64,000 nt of DNA, taken from NCBI GenBank assembly GCA_964030785.1, contig OZ034971.1, positions 35,375,804 to 35,439,803 of the forward strand, read 5' to 3'. The stretch's first letter is position 1. Every line of letters starts with the position of its first letter. The notes below the pieces were generated by a model. The model did no database searches. It was not told the DNA's origin and saw only the letters and a program-made list of their open reading frames with translations. A program made the position numbers and the translations under genes. The DNA is from Siderastrea siderea. Lineage: Eukaryota; Cnidaria; Anthozoa; Scleractinia; Rhizangiidae. Below, in pieces: positions 12,001 through 21,170 of the stretch.

Positions 12001-12153
12001 TGGCCTCAGCCCTTTAGGTCTCATTTCATTTTATTTTTTAAAATCGTCTTTTGTTCTTGTTCCAGAAACCGAACTGTCCCTTTGGGTCCTATTGGCACGG
12101 TGCCAGCATCTGGTGGAAATTTAGGTTCCTCTAAGAGGGGCGCTATCTCTTGA
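1..12153 (+). CDS. NEK10: NEK10 (NIMA-related Ser/Thr kinase 10), copy A, 3' part
   Basis: The exons read are 1-38, 346-475, 1947-2017, 2127-2169, 2335-2441, 3370-4095, 6195-6250, 6705-6811, 7525-7638, 8397-8490, 9333-9397, 10930-10988 and 12066-12153. All have AG/GT borders and compatible phases, and together they give exactly 566 codons with TGA at the end. The frame opens in the activation segment after DFG (VGTILYSCPEV), followed by the C-lobe GEKADVWASGCILYQMAT, then CLTPNPDERPDIVQ, a basic coiled coil (EKKLERERKRTQR), a Ser/Thr-rich tail, and the conserved NEK10 tail (RKVRQINDPISQIL, LKSEVKK, GITYEMMQ, ESGYYD). These segments match remembered vertebrate NEK10 in order. NEK10 is a kinase linked to the G2/M checkpoint and cilia. 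The N-terminal exons lie left of the window. The gene converges on the granulin gene. Identification is firm; individual borders are predicted. Confidence 0.92.
611..815. mobile_element. Palindromic foldback MITE (copy A only)
   Basis: The ends TCACGATGACACTCG and CGAGGGTCATCGTGA are inverted. Complementarity continues inward through the CAGTTGAT, ACAACCT and CAGGC segments to the centre (GGATTCGAATCC), so almost the whole 205 bp can fold on itself. Confidence 0.7.
898..1112 (-). mobile_element. tRNA-derived SINE-like fragment (copy A only)
   Basis: On the minus strand a box-A-like TAGTGATTAGCGCATTGGA is followed by a weak box B. Then comes a core with GCGATGGACTAGCATCCCA and a G-run (poly-C on plus). 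This layout recalls dispersed invertebrate SINEs; the family is not named. Confidence 0.5.
1786..1875 (-). mobile_element. tRNA-like SINE head, copy A
   Basis: On the minus strand GAGTTAACTCAGCCGGTAGG resembles a tRNA D arm/box A. The box-B region is shortened here relative to copy B. Confidence 0.5.
3370..4095 (+). CDS. NEK10: NEK10 large Ser/Thr-rich exon, copy A
   Basis: This 726-nt exon starts after TTTCAG and continues the coiled coil (HYIEATRNMQNYHRLF). It then becomes low-complexity Ser/Gly/Asn/Lys sequence without a known domain. Splicing at the GT at 4096 (AGCAG|GTTGGT) joins phase 2 to the exon at 6195 and keeps the frame. If that weak donor is skipped, the frame runs 18 more codons to TAG at 4148-4150 and the NEK10 tail is lost. 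The copy B exon (40845-41570) has the same length and differs at six replacement and five silent sites by my reading. Confidence 0.85.
4201..5430. mobile_element. 1.2-kb foldback element in a NEK10 intron, copy A
   Basis: Arms of about 590 bp (4201-4793 and 4853-5430) are near-perfect inverted repeats around a spacer of about 59 nt that itself holds a small GC-rich hairpin (GCGGGAAATTCCCCGC). Ends are GCACACCACAGGTAAC and GATTACCTGTGCGCAC. No coding frame is inside. The right arm lacks about 28 bp present in copy B. It fits a non-autonomous foldback transposon. Confidence 0.85.
5670..5741 (+). tRNA. tRNA-like gene or SINE head with 8-nt anticodon loop (copy A)
   Basis: 72 nt fold as a full cloverleaf: 7-bp acceptor TCTCCTG/TGGGAGA, D arm GCTC/GAGC, anticodon stem TCTGG/CCAGA, 5-nt variable loop, and T arm ATAGG/CCTGT. 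The Pol III A box (TAGCTCAGTGG) and B box (GGTTCGACTCC) are intact. The anticodon loop has eight bases (ACTAGTAA); an AGT (Thr) reading needs a mispaired stem. A CGGATTTTTTCCG hairpin follows. It lies in a NEK10 intron. A tRNA-derived SINE head is more likely than a working tRNA. Confidence 0.55.
7175..7405. mobile_element. MITE, GGGGCCCGTTTCTCGAAAC family, copy A (first)
   Basis: The left end ATCGAAACTCCCGATAACTT and right end AAAGTGATCGGGAGTTTCGA are inverted repeats, followed on the right by GAAACGGGCCCC. The copy B counterpart is near 44,678-44,908. Confidence 0.7.
7451..7486. repeat. (ATTT)n microsatellite, copy A
   Basis: About 8 units in the intron 39 nt before the NEK10 exon at 7525. 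The copy B tract (44,951-44,993) is longer. Confidence 0.9.
7896..8112. mobile_element. MITE with CCGGTTGTTCGAA ends, copy A
   Basis: TGGTTGTTCGAAAGC...GCTAACCCAGGATTA on the left is inverse to TAATCCTGGGTTAGC...TTTGAACAACCGGGC on the right. The copy B counterpart is near 45,405-45,621. A related end (CCGGTTGTTCAAAGGGTGG) occurs at 23,323 and 60,880. Confidence 0.75.
8515..8833. mobile_element. Element with ACAGCGGTCAAA ends, copy A
   Basis: ACAGCGGTCAAATGCAC on the left is roughly inverse to CACTTTTGTCCGCTGT on the right. Similar ACAGCGGTCAAACG and TTTGACCGCTGTGAA stretches recur at 13,479 and 14,025. The copy B counterpart is near 46,029-46,340. Confidence 0.5.
8845..9215 (+). repeat. Dispersed GTCAGGGAAA-rich repeat, copy A
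   Basis: GTCAGGGAAA or close variants occur many times in 370 nt. The copy B counterpart is 46,349-46,728. No coding frame. Confidence 0.6.
9803..10610. mobile_element. 0.8-kb non-autonomous element with subterminal repeats, copy A
   Basis: The ends GATTGCAGAATACCCTGCA and TGCGGGGTATTCTGCAATC are inverted. Near both ends the motif GACGGTGTAGCCGCGTAGACG or its inverse (GGCTACGCCGTC) recurs at 9,852, 9,935, 10,440, 10,490 and 10,548. Repeated subterminal motifs are typical of transposase-bound ends. No transposase is visible. Confidence 0.7.
11012..11186. mobile_element. Foldback MITE just after a NEK10 exon, copy A
   Basis: ACGAGGCTGGTGGGTCA and TGACCCACCAGCCTCGT are perfect inverted repeats 27 nt apart. 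Outer parts (GCTGTTATTACAGTT and AACTGTAATAACAGC) also pair. It starts 24 nt after the exon at 10930-10988. The copy B counterpart is near 48,519-48,693. Confidence 0.8.
11268..11510. mobile_element. MITE, GGGGCCCGTTTCTCGAAAC family, copy A (second)
   Basis: GGGGCCCGTTTCTAGAAACT on the left matches the inverse of GTTTCGAGAAACAGGCCCC on the right. This is the same family as 7175-7405. The copy B counterpart is near 48,775-49,017. Confidence 0.75.
11770..12011. mobile_element. Foldback MITE just before the last NEK10 exon, copy A
   Basis: GGCTGAGGCCAAAAGTCGAA and TTCGACGTTTGGCCTCAGCC form the ends. An inner perfect hairpin has ATTGTGGGGCGGGCGAA and TTCGCCCGCCCCACAAT. It ends 54 nt before the terminal exon and may overlap the branch-point region. 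Confidence 0.8.
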
Positions 12154-14640
12154 CACATTAGAAGTCTTCTGTCCATCCAAAATGGCTAATTATTAAAAAG
12201 ATTGTCTTAGAACGTGTCTAAGGTTATGTTCACAGCATACCTTGTGCAGACAAGAAAATCGAGTTGGTCTTTTGCGTTCACTCGCGAAACGTTGATTTCG
12301 GGACTGTTCAGCTCCGCTGAGATGTTCCCAGGCAATTTTTTAACCAAAGAAAAAGAAAAGAGACAACTGTTTAAACAGTGTACGAATTAGTCGCATACGA
12401 ACTATTATTATGCTGATGTCCCCAATTTACGCAAGGCTGAGGTTTAAGCTTGTCTGCCTACGCATTTTTAACGTGCATGAGTTTTTGCCCGAAAACAGTA
12501 AGACAGTAAGAATTTGTCTTTACCAAGAGAAATTCTAGCCTACTGGCAATCGGTAACCATCATAAAACGAGCAAAAGTCGGCACGGTTGTTTAATCTTAT
12601 ACAAAATACAAGCGATCATCATATTGAGATGTGCGAACAAAAACAATCATCTCCTGTGAAAGTGGAACGCTTTTTTACAGGATACATGTAAATCTTTGTA
12701 CCTCTCCAACCGTAATGTTAGCAGGCAACTGCATTGAGTGCAGGCTCAATTGGAACGGAAGTTTTCCGGAAGTGTTTGGAAAATTTGGGTTTTCCTCGTG
12801 AGGCTGTAGTAACTTCCCGGAAACCGGAATATTCCATTTTATTCTTGGCCCCAGTTTTTGTGGTCGTAAATCAATTTCGTATTTCTTTCGCGTACAGTCA
12901 GCCGGTTGAGAAAATGAAACTTTATGTCAACCGTTCCCTTTCAATTTTCAGCCATTTTGGATGGAAAACAGACTTCGATATCTGTAAACTTTTGTACAAA
13001 ACAAATCTAATTTATTTTTCTAGCAGACGTTATTTAAGATATGATAGAGGTAAATGGAGAAGTTATACCTGAAGTGTATGCAAGAATGGGCGAATTTTTA
13101 AGAGTTTAGAAGGATATTTATATTTCCTGTTAGGTGAATATGAAAAGTGAAGCTTTTGATGGTGTAACGCCACATTTTATTCCTTAATCAAAATGGTATA
13201 TTCCGGGATGTCACAACCGGCAACCGGTAGTCTAATAAAACCGTAACTCTATTGCTTCCTCTGTTCTGCGCTTCCGCTTTACACCGTGGAAGAAAAAAAG
13301 AGGGGTGACCCAGTTGTTTTCATTTTGGTCCACAAATATTGGCAGGTTTCTCGTGCGTTCTTCTGTGAAGTACGAGTCGTCGGCCGAAGGCCGATCAGCG
13401 AGTGGTGTAAAACAGTTAAATCGTGCGAGGCGAGGTCGCGTGCGCAACAAGCGCCTCTGGCACCCTTCACAGCGGTCAAACGGCAAAAGCTACGTCACTT
13501 GCAGCTTTGCAGAGCCTTGTAATTTGAATCAGTTTAAAGGTATAGGGGTGTGAAGTTCGTTTAAAACGATGCTTAAAATGTCCGAAGCAACCGAATTTTG
13601 CGCAGACAAAACTTAGGGTTACTTTATTTTGAATACTTACTCAACTTAAAAAGCTTAAGTTTTGAGAAACAGCGTTACGTTTTGGGCACATTTGTCTGTA
13701 TTTCTGCTACTGTTAATTAAATAAGTTGTTTTGTGCGAATAGAGTCAGCTCTCCCTCCTCCGCAGAGGCCCCTGTTAGTAAACACCAGTCAGCTTAAGTG
13801 TTAAATTTCTGTTTCATGTTTCTTATGTAGAGCATTTCATAAATAAGGCAGTCCAGAATTCCTCGGGATTTCCGTAGGATCGAAAATTGTTTTCGAAGTT
13901 TTGTGAGTCTTGTGTCCACACGGTAGTAAGATTTTAAGAACTGTCACAATTCGAATTTCTACACTTTAATTGTCTTTATATTTCTTTAAAAGTTGCGGCG
14001 GGAACTGCGCTGGCGTGTTGCGTTTGACCGCTGTGAACTGGCACCCAGGGTAGAAAAGCTATGACTTCCGGTTGTAATCCGTGAAGTCCCAGAAGTCAAC
14101 GTTCTCTTTGCTTAGGGTCCCTGATGATCGTTTGGATTGATTTCCAGTGTGGCCATTCAGTGAATATCGATGGTGGGAAATCGTTGGGTTAATCGATTTT
14201 AATTTTAAAAGATGGTCACCTTAAATTTGGAAAGAAAATGCCATACATTGTTATGTTGCGTAATTATTTCTGATAAATACCTGCTTTACCCGCAGTTTTC
14301 ATTTTGGATTCCAGTAGTCCATGTTAAAATCTTTTTTTTTTCCTCGCATGGTCATAAACCGTGCAAAAAATCTTCTCTATTACAGAACTAGGAGGCACCG
14401 TCCTTAATGACAGTTGGTTGATTTATTTAATTGATGTCGACTGGTGTCAGTCAGCCGATATCCAATCAATGGATACGAATGAAATATCCTTAATTGCAGA
14501 TACTATCAGAGCGTGCGAAAGTCACTATCCACTGGTTTGGTGTATACTGCCATCGTTTACCCAGGCTGTTTGATTCATACCTGTTTAAACCAACCAGACT
14601 TTTTTATAGATGGAAGCGTCTTTAAGTGACGAATTCTCTT
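12154..14640. other. NEK10-granulin intergenic region, copy A
   Basis: About 2.5 kb with no recognised gene; most open frames look fortuitous. An AATAAA at 13,231 could end NEK10. Segments at 13,440-13,490 and 14,015-14,045 are inverted to each other (CAGCGGTCAAACG/CGTTTGACCGCTG). The copy B counterpart, 49,661-52,150, is nearly identical. Confidence 0.6.
14390..14540 (+). CDS. Possible unassigned exon, copy A
   Basis: Between CTATTACAG and GTTTGG a frame reads GGTVLNDSWLIYLIDVDWCQ, then a segment ending IRACESHYPL. The donor is weak and no family is recognised. It could pair in phase with the ORF at 15764-16072, but that would overlap granulin on the other strand. Low confidence; the copy B counterpart is 51,897-52,047. 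Confidence 0.2.
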
Positions 14641-14887
14641 TATTGCACTGCACTAATTTCCTCTTGTGAATGTGTACGAATCACGTTTGGCGACGAAAGC
14701 TCGAGTGTGATGAAGAAGAAAATGTAGATTTTAACTCAGTACGGATATAAACTATATCATCTCCTTCGGTGTGTATTAAAAAATAAATAAATAAATAAAT
14801 AAAGAGTAAAGCAAGAGTAACGGGATGGTATGAGTGTGGATTTTTCTGAAAACAAAAAGTAAATACTCAGATATAACTGTGGGTGAT

Positions 14888-14893
14888 TTTATT
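14888..14893 (-). promoter_or_regulatory. Candidate poly(A) signal, granulin A
   Basis: AATAAA on the minus strand lies about 125 nt downstream of the granulin stop. A second AATAAA lies near 14,638. Either could be used. Confidence 0.4.
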
Positions 14894-15016
14894 AAAGACT
14901 GAGATTGTGCATTCACGATCACTGCTATTAAATCAACAGGTAGCCTATGACAACTATAGGTTAAAAGAAAACGATTGAAAAGAAATCCGAGTAACTTGCA
15001 ATGCAACTGAAACTAC

Positions 15017-18000
15017 TCATGGCACAAAGTGGATTTTTTCGTCCAGGCACATCGTCAAATTTGTCGCTGGAATGTTGACATTGACACTTCCAAAGTGGAT
15101 GCATTCCTTCACTTCTTCGAGGCATCTGCATAACAAAAACATTATTTTACACTTTAAATGGCACGTAACAGAAATTTTTCGTGATTTTAGAATTCAGATT
15201 TTGTGGCGCAGGATAACCCTACTATCTTAATCGTTTTTTGCATGCTACGACATGATCTAAGATTAAAACTTTTAAGTGTTAGGCAAACCTTCACTCTTCG
15301 CAAAGTCCATTCTTCTCTCAAGCATTTGAAACGTTTTCGCTTGCACTTATCGGACTCCTCCGGGCGTACTCTACAATGTCTTTTGTAATTTCAGGATTCA
15401 GGATTCCGCCGCGACGTTCAAAATCCCTACCCCCCCCCCCTCCTTTATATGTTTTGTAATAGTACCCTTTCCATACCGATATAAAACATTGCCCTCCACT
15501 CTTTGTGACTGATCAAAACAAAAAATGGCTCCTTGCTTTCGTATATTTTTGCTTTGTAGGTAGTGCCAAAATTTTGCAACCCTTTATACTGTATATGGGC
15601 GACCTTTTAAGCTGAAAACTAAAATAACATTTTTCCCACCCCTATACTGCGAGTCACCAAAAGGAACCTCTTTCGGTTGGAGCTTCTCGTATAGTTCATT
15701 ATGGGGATTGCCTCTTACTCGCGCTTATCTGTCACGCGTTTCTTCTAAAGAAATACTTAGCAGTTGTTGGAAGACCGGAGAAACATAACTGAAGGCATTC
15801 AGGATTTTATTATTTCTTTGAAGAGTTACCCTCACCGATTGGAACCGGCCATGAAAAACCTAAGAAATACAGTGGAAAACGAACTCTGGTATGCGGGTTG
15901 TACATGTCAAGAAATATTAAAGTTTTTAAGTGTATTTGTCGTCAGGACTGATCCACAGCCAAGAACAGCTGCGTACAACGGAGACCCTGATGAAACACAC
16001 TTAGTGATTGGTAATTATTTCCAGTCAAACCATTGGATAAACGCTGAAGACAACGGGGAAAAAAAGAGCTAAAATCTACCTTAAAATGCAGAAATTGCAT
16101 GTTTCATCCGCCAGACAACTGAAAAACAGTGGATTTAGTTCAATTCAGGCGGCATTCCTAAACCACTAAGACACTGAAGACCACGTCGACAAACCGCTGA
16201 AGGGTCTAAATACCTTAATTAGTAAAATACTCTAAAGCATTCGTTCTAAACGTCAAACAGGCCTTTACATCAGCATCGGTCCTTAAGTAATGATAAAGCA
16301 ATACGGAAATTCCCTTTTTTTTTCTCAATGCCGTGATCAGTTAAGAAGAATCATCTTAAATAAATTATAGTATAGGTAATCGAATAAGTGCGAGTTAGTG
16401 TAATTGAGGATTTACACTACGAGTGATAGTTGAGCATTCTAACAAAATTTCACGACACAAATTTGGACCATAAATACAGTACTTGAAGAAAATTAAAATT
16501 GGCTTCTTAACTGGGTCACGGAGACAAAGTTATCAAAATTCCCGCCTTCGCGCCGCTGTAGTGTTGTTGCCAATAAAATATTACTCTGCGCTGCAGTGCA
16601 GTGCAAATTAACGATTAATTTGCCTGCTCTCAGCCAATCAGAATGGGGTAATTTTTCAGGTATATGACAAAAAAAGGAAATTCTCCCAAGGAAAGTATAA
16701 AAATACACAGAAAGTGAGGAGAAATATGATTTGCTCACCTCCAACCATAAGGACAGCAAGTTTGAAAGTCTCTGCAGCAATTTGCAGCGCGTAACCGACA
16801 GCAACCATATCGCAGACCTCTCATTTGACAACACGTATTGCCTTCTGGACAGTGCCTTAAATCAGGGCAAAGAACATTTGGCGATGGTGGGCCTGTGAAA
16901 CATTAATAATGAAATGAAGGAGGAGAACATAGACACGACAAGTATGTTTAGTAAGATTCATGAAATTAAGGGTCTAATTCGTGAAAACTGTCAAAATTCT
17001 TATACGAGTGGGAAGGGACGGGCTTTCTTTTCGCAACTGCATAAGTTGCGTTAGTAACTGCGAGGATCTTCTTTGCATTTATTTCTTCATTCCGCAGCTC
17101 AAGTATATGAATATCATATATTCATAATTTCAATACGAATTTTGTTTAATAACGATCCCCGTCATCATTTTTAAGCTCGTTTTCTATTTATCTATCATCA
17201 TTATGCGCATGTGACCGACACAATATGTGGTTTTATAGCGGAGCAGCTGCGCGGGCTGAAGGCCCCGGCGCGAGAGCGGAGCTCCATACTTGTAGAAACG
17301 GAACATATATAAAACCACGCGACTCAATTTTTGTGGTCATGATAAAGACGGCAGCCGTGAGATGAGAACCTGACTGGGTCCTGCTCGTCCCGCTTCCATT
17401 CTCGTTCCGGACGAGAGGCCGCATTCCGTCTAGTCAGCACGAAAGGCGGGAAAATATACGCATGCCTATTAGGTGTCTCCGTCTTTAAAAAGCCGCAAAC
17501 AAGCCGCGATGCCATTTAGACGGGGATTTTCTCGTCTAGCTTATGTAAGGCCTAGTCCTCCAACCCTAGTCTTACACAAGTCGCGACATGCCTTGTGGAA
17601 GTCGCGAACAGCAGTTTTTCTACCATTAATCACGTTTATACGGTCACTTCGCGTTGCTCATGTAAGTCGCGTCTTGTGTGTAAGTGGCGTCTAATTTTAC
17701 TCAATAAAAGGCCCTATTTTGGTCTTCTTGTAGGCAACCAATTCATTTCCACTGAAAGATACCGAACGACACCATTCAACCGACATGGTTTCCAAGAATT
17801 TTAAGAACCGTTAGCAAATCATTTCAATTTCGGAGGCAGTCTATCCCCCCTGGTTTATCGAAATTTAGTGTTAAGGTGTCTTTAGATGTACAGAAATATA
17901 TGATTTCATCTTGTTGTAAAATAAAGCGGTTTTCTTGGTTTATGTCAAGGTCAGTCCTCGGGATGGGGAATTGTCCCCTTCTGTGCACGTGTGCGTGGAA

Positions 18001-18632
18001 ATGGGGAAGAAAACATCAACTAGAAAGAAAATTCCTAGGGGGTGTACCCAAGGGGAGGGGGAGGGGAAAATTGATAACAGCTACAATTGAACCAAACAAA
18101 ATAACCAATCTTGCAGCAATCGTTGGAGATCCGTCATCACAAGTAGCGTATAAAACTAGGCCTGGGGAAATTGATAACAGCTGGAATTGAACCAAACAAA
18201 ATAACCACTCTTGGAGCAATCGTTGGAGATCCGTCATCACAGGTAACGTATAAAAACCCTGGGGAAATTGATAACAGCTAGGATTGAACCAAACAAAATA
18301 ACCACTCTTGCAGCAATCGTTGGAGATCCGTCATCACAGGTAGTGTATGAAAACCCTGGGGAAATTGATAACAGCTAAGATTGAACCAAACAAAATAACC
18401 ACTCGTGTAGCAATCGTTGGAGATCCGTCATCACAGGTAGTGTATAAAAACCCTGTTATTACAGGCACCGCGAGGAACAAAAAAATGAGGAAAACTTATA
18501 CCGTAAACGGTAGAAAATGTATGAGTAGTGTAAGCGGGGGTTGGACTTACCATCCACGGATTTTCCTCCAAAGCACAGCATAGCAGCACAGCAGGTCAAA
18601 AGAAGGCAAGCAATTATTTTTGGCGATGTCAT
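15017..18632 (-). CDS. Secreted single-domain granulin, copy A
   Basis: There are three minus-strand exons: coding 18632-18551 (exon probably begins at 18671), 16892-16739 and 15125-15017. Phases agree (1, then 2), giving 114 residues plus TGA. Residues 1-20 form a signal peptide (MTSPKIIACLLLTCCAAMLC). One granulin module follows with all 12 cysteines in the family pattern: LCPDLRHCPEGNTCC, GCC, NCC, TCCPYGWRC, ECI. A short tail carries one more Cys and a possible N-glycosylation site (NLT). Granulins are extracellular growth-factor-like peptides; vertebrate progranulin has seven or more modules, this has one. The ATG is the first in the exon and precedes the hydrophobic segment. It runs tail to tail with NEK10. 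It was found by reading splice sites, as no long ORF covers it. Confidence 0.88.
15764..16072 (+). CDS. Unassigned 102-codon frame inside granulin intron 2 (antisense), copy A
   Basis: The frame LLEDRRNITEGIQDFIISLK... with two Cys (CTC) ends at TAA 16070. It follows CTTAG and has no ATG of its own near the start. The protein-like composition is better than in neighbouring frames, but no family is recognised. The copy B frame (53276-53584) is identical in sequence except for one silent change, which is uninformative because the region is nearly identical throughout. Confidence 0.2.
   Translation: MLEDRRNITEGIQDFIISLKSYPHRLEPAMKNLRNTVENELWYAGCTCQEILKFLSVFVVRTDPQPRTAAYNGDPDETHLVIGNYFQSNHWINAEDNGEKKS
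17225..17322. mobile_element. Short MITE in granulin intron 1, copy A
   Basis: GTGGTTTTATA and TATAAAACCAC are inverted ends about 95 bp apart, with a GC-rich middle. The copy B counterpart is near 54,737-54,834. A 45-bp stretch about 35 nt further on is present only in copy B (about 54,860-54,904). Confidence 0.65.
18063..18455. repeat. Four-unit 97-bp minisatellite in granulin intron 1, copy A
   Basis: Units begin GGGGAAATTGATAACAGCT at about 18,063, 18,164, 18,261 and 18,358. Each contains CAAACAAAATAACCA and ends near GGAGATCCGTCATCACAGGT. Units differ at only a few positions. Confidence 0.92.
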
Positions 18633-19956
18633 TGGGCAGATTTAGTAGGACCTCAGCCGACTTACTAATTCCTGAAAAAAAGAATCAATGGGCACAGTCG
18701 TACCCAGAATTCGGTTTAGGGTTACCATTGTAGATTAAATTCCACCGGGCATTTTAATCATAAAGAAAAATAAGAAGAAGAAAGGAAAGACGACATGTTA
18801 ATGTGGCTCCATTGTACAATAATATTCATTGTTTGTTGCTCCGGTAATGGGGTCAATGAGATCTCTTTAACTGCTTGATAATCCACGCTCAGAAAACATG
18901 GTCGAGAAGTGTAACTCGGAAGCAAACAACAGTTGAGCGAGAAACAATGAAACACTCAAATATAACCACAACTACACTTACACTTACTGGTCAGGTCACA
19001 GAACGGAGTCTTTAAAATAAATCAATAGATTGAATTTAGCATAGGTTATATCAATTATATAGCTTAGTAAAACCATAAATATAAAAAATCGATCTCTTTC
19101 CATGAGCCAGTTGTGGGCCCTTACAATTTAACATTTTGTAAAAGGCAACAGTCTAGTTGCAAGCAGAGAATTATAGGTTTTAAGTCTCAGATTTTGCTAC
19201 AGACGAGACTGCCACAAGCGCACTAATTAAGTGCAAGCACAAAATGCCCTCAACGCTCGCAGAAGCGTAAGCTCAAATCAATTCATGTCATTTTTCTTGC
19301 TTCGGCCCAGTGCTCGATCTAGTCCGCGCGAATGAAATTTATGACGACCAATGCAAATCACCAAGACGAGAAATTTTTTGATGCACGTTTGAGCAAATCC
19401 GTAAAGGACGATTCGTAAACAGTTGCAACACTCGCCATAAAAAATTTCGAACTGGTTAAGCGTTGTTTATATAGAAAAATCCATGACAACGACGAACATA
19501 ATTTTTGATATCGATCTAAAGGCCTCCGTTACCGAATATTTACGAATTCCTAAAACAATATAATTATCGAATTAAATCGAACCAAACATAGACTATTTCA
19601 TAACGTATTGTCTCGAGATGTTTTCGAACGATGTTTTTCTCACCATGTCAGGAAAGGGAAGAATTAGTGACGATGATTCACACAAACGACCAATACACTT
19701 AACAAATTAACGAGTATTGAAACTGATAGCTACAACGTAGGCATGACTAATGCATGACTACGGTATGGAGGTCTGATGTAATTTTCTCTTTCGCTCTTAC
19801 CGTAGCCTTAATCCGACCAGTTGATTAGGTCTTTACGAGCCTATTATTTTGTTCTGTTTGTCGAAATAGTTGTTTTTCTATGGGATTCCATGGCGAGAAA
19901 AAGTACTCAAAACTGTAGCCAAGCACCAAAGGCGCGATTGACTCCAAAAAATGAAT

Positions 19957-20500
19957 TTTTTCCTCAGATATAATCGCTTTGTCTGCTTCTTGCGCTAACT
20001 TTTTGACTGAACGTTCAGCAGATTATCTTTCAGAAGTAATTACTTGTCGGTATTTAAACCTCACGTGAATTTCAGAAAGTCAACAAAGTCATTCAATTGT
20101 AATTAAATGTAATTTTCTTTTCGAAAGAATAATCGCACTGTTCAATTTAATTTGGTGGTGATGCCAAACATGCACGGTGTTTTTTCTCGGGTAATGCTTC
20201 GTCTACTTCATGGCGCTAATATTACTGTTAACGTTCATCAGGTCATCTTTCAGAAGTAATTTCTTGTCGGTACATGAATTTCAGAGGGTCGACAAGTCTT
20301 AACGAAAGTCTCACCGATTGGATAAGAGGAATTAATTAATGTCAAAAAATGGCAAAATGGATTTTTTCCCCTCAGGTAATCGTTTCGTCTGCTTGTGCAG
20401 CTAATTTGAAGACTGAACGTCCCAGCAGGTTATCTTTCAGAAGTAATTACTTGTCGGTACTTGAACGCACGTGAATTTCAGAAGGTCGACAAATAAAGGG
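19957..20500. repeat. Three degenerate 200-bp tandem units upstream of granulin A
   Basis: Units start near 19,957, 20,179 and 20,361. Each holds TTTTTTC..GGTAAT(A)TCG, GCTAA, then TCATCTTTCAGAAGTAATT and CTTGTCGGTAC, then GAATTTCAGA..GTCGACAA. A fourth, diverged unit lies at 22,050-22,170. The copy B counterpart is 57,514-58,057. Confidence 0.75.
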
Positions 20501-20544
20501 TGGATTCATTTGCTGCATATGGGCGTCAACAAAACCAGGAACAT

Positions 20545-20569
20545 GGAACATTCCGGAACATCCCGGAAC
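20545..20569. promoter_or_regulatory. Heat-shock-element-like array upstream of granulin A
   Basis: Alternating pentamers in strict 5-nt register: GAA at 20546, TTC at 20551, GAA at 20556, TCC (one mismatch) at 20561, GAA at 20566. This fits the HSF1 consensus nGAAnnTTCnnGAAn with extra units. It lies 1.9 kb upstream of the granulin start codon. The function is inferred only. Confidence 0.45.
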
Positions 20570-21170
20570 AGGGTAAATTATCACAAAATTAATGAAAAAA
20601 AAAAAAAAGAAAGAAAGGAAGAGAAAGCGATTAAAGAAACAACCAAAAAAACAAACGAACAAAAAAACAAACAGTAGTAACAGTAGTACTAACAGTAGTA
20701 CTTTCCAGCCAATTTTATCATGTGATTTTCTACCGTGTTGGTTTCTTGCCCTCCTTCTGAATTAAAAAAAAAGGGATTAAGCCACATAGTAACCAGTAAG
20801 AGTTACCAGATCTGTGACAAAGAACTGGATTTGCAGAAAAACTGAACAAAAGTAAAACCACATCAAATTAACTCATCATTACGGCGGAGAAAAGACAAAG
20901 ACAAGAAGAATGAATTTATAAAAATAATAACTAAATTAAAAAACTGATATAATTTTTGTGTCGGATATTTCAGTTTGAAACACAAACCTTCACCGAAAGC
21001 GGTGCCTTTTCACAGTTGAGGGACATTTGTTATCTTAGAAGGTGCGATCCCCAAGTGTAGAACAGCTGACTTTTTCTTTAGGTTAGTATAATTTAGGTTC
21101 ATTCATCTCTGCACACTTTTACTTTGGAAATCAACTTAAACACAAAACGTCCTTAAACAACCGAATAAAC

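Noticed and set aside
11598..12153. Opposing 105-codon frames around the last NEK10 exon
   Set aside because: Most of both frames is the foldback MITE; only 12066-12153 on plus is exon.
13232..13553. Several overlapping frames on both strands
   Set aside because: They are mutual shadows in a CG-richer stretch with inverted repeats; no splice context or family.
18016..18240. Minus-strand frame in the minisatellite
   Set aside because: It is produced by the 97-bp repeat inside granulin intron 1 and is out of the splice frame.
18063..18455. Regular repeat considered as a CRISPR array
   Set aside because: Units are contiguous with no unique spacers, in an intron of a eukaryotic gene.
20225..20245. 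CTGATGA on minus strand, possible hammerhead core
   Set aside because: No GAAAC with paired helices follows; other units of the same repeat lack the motif.
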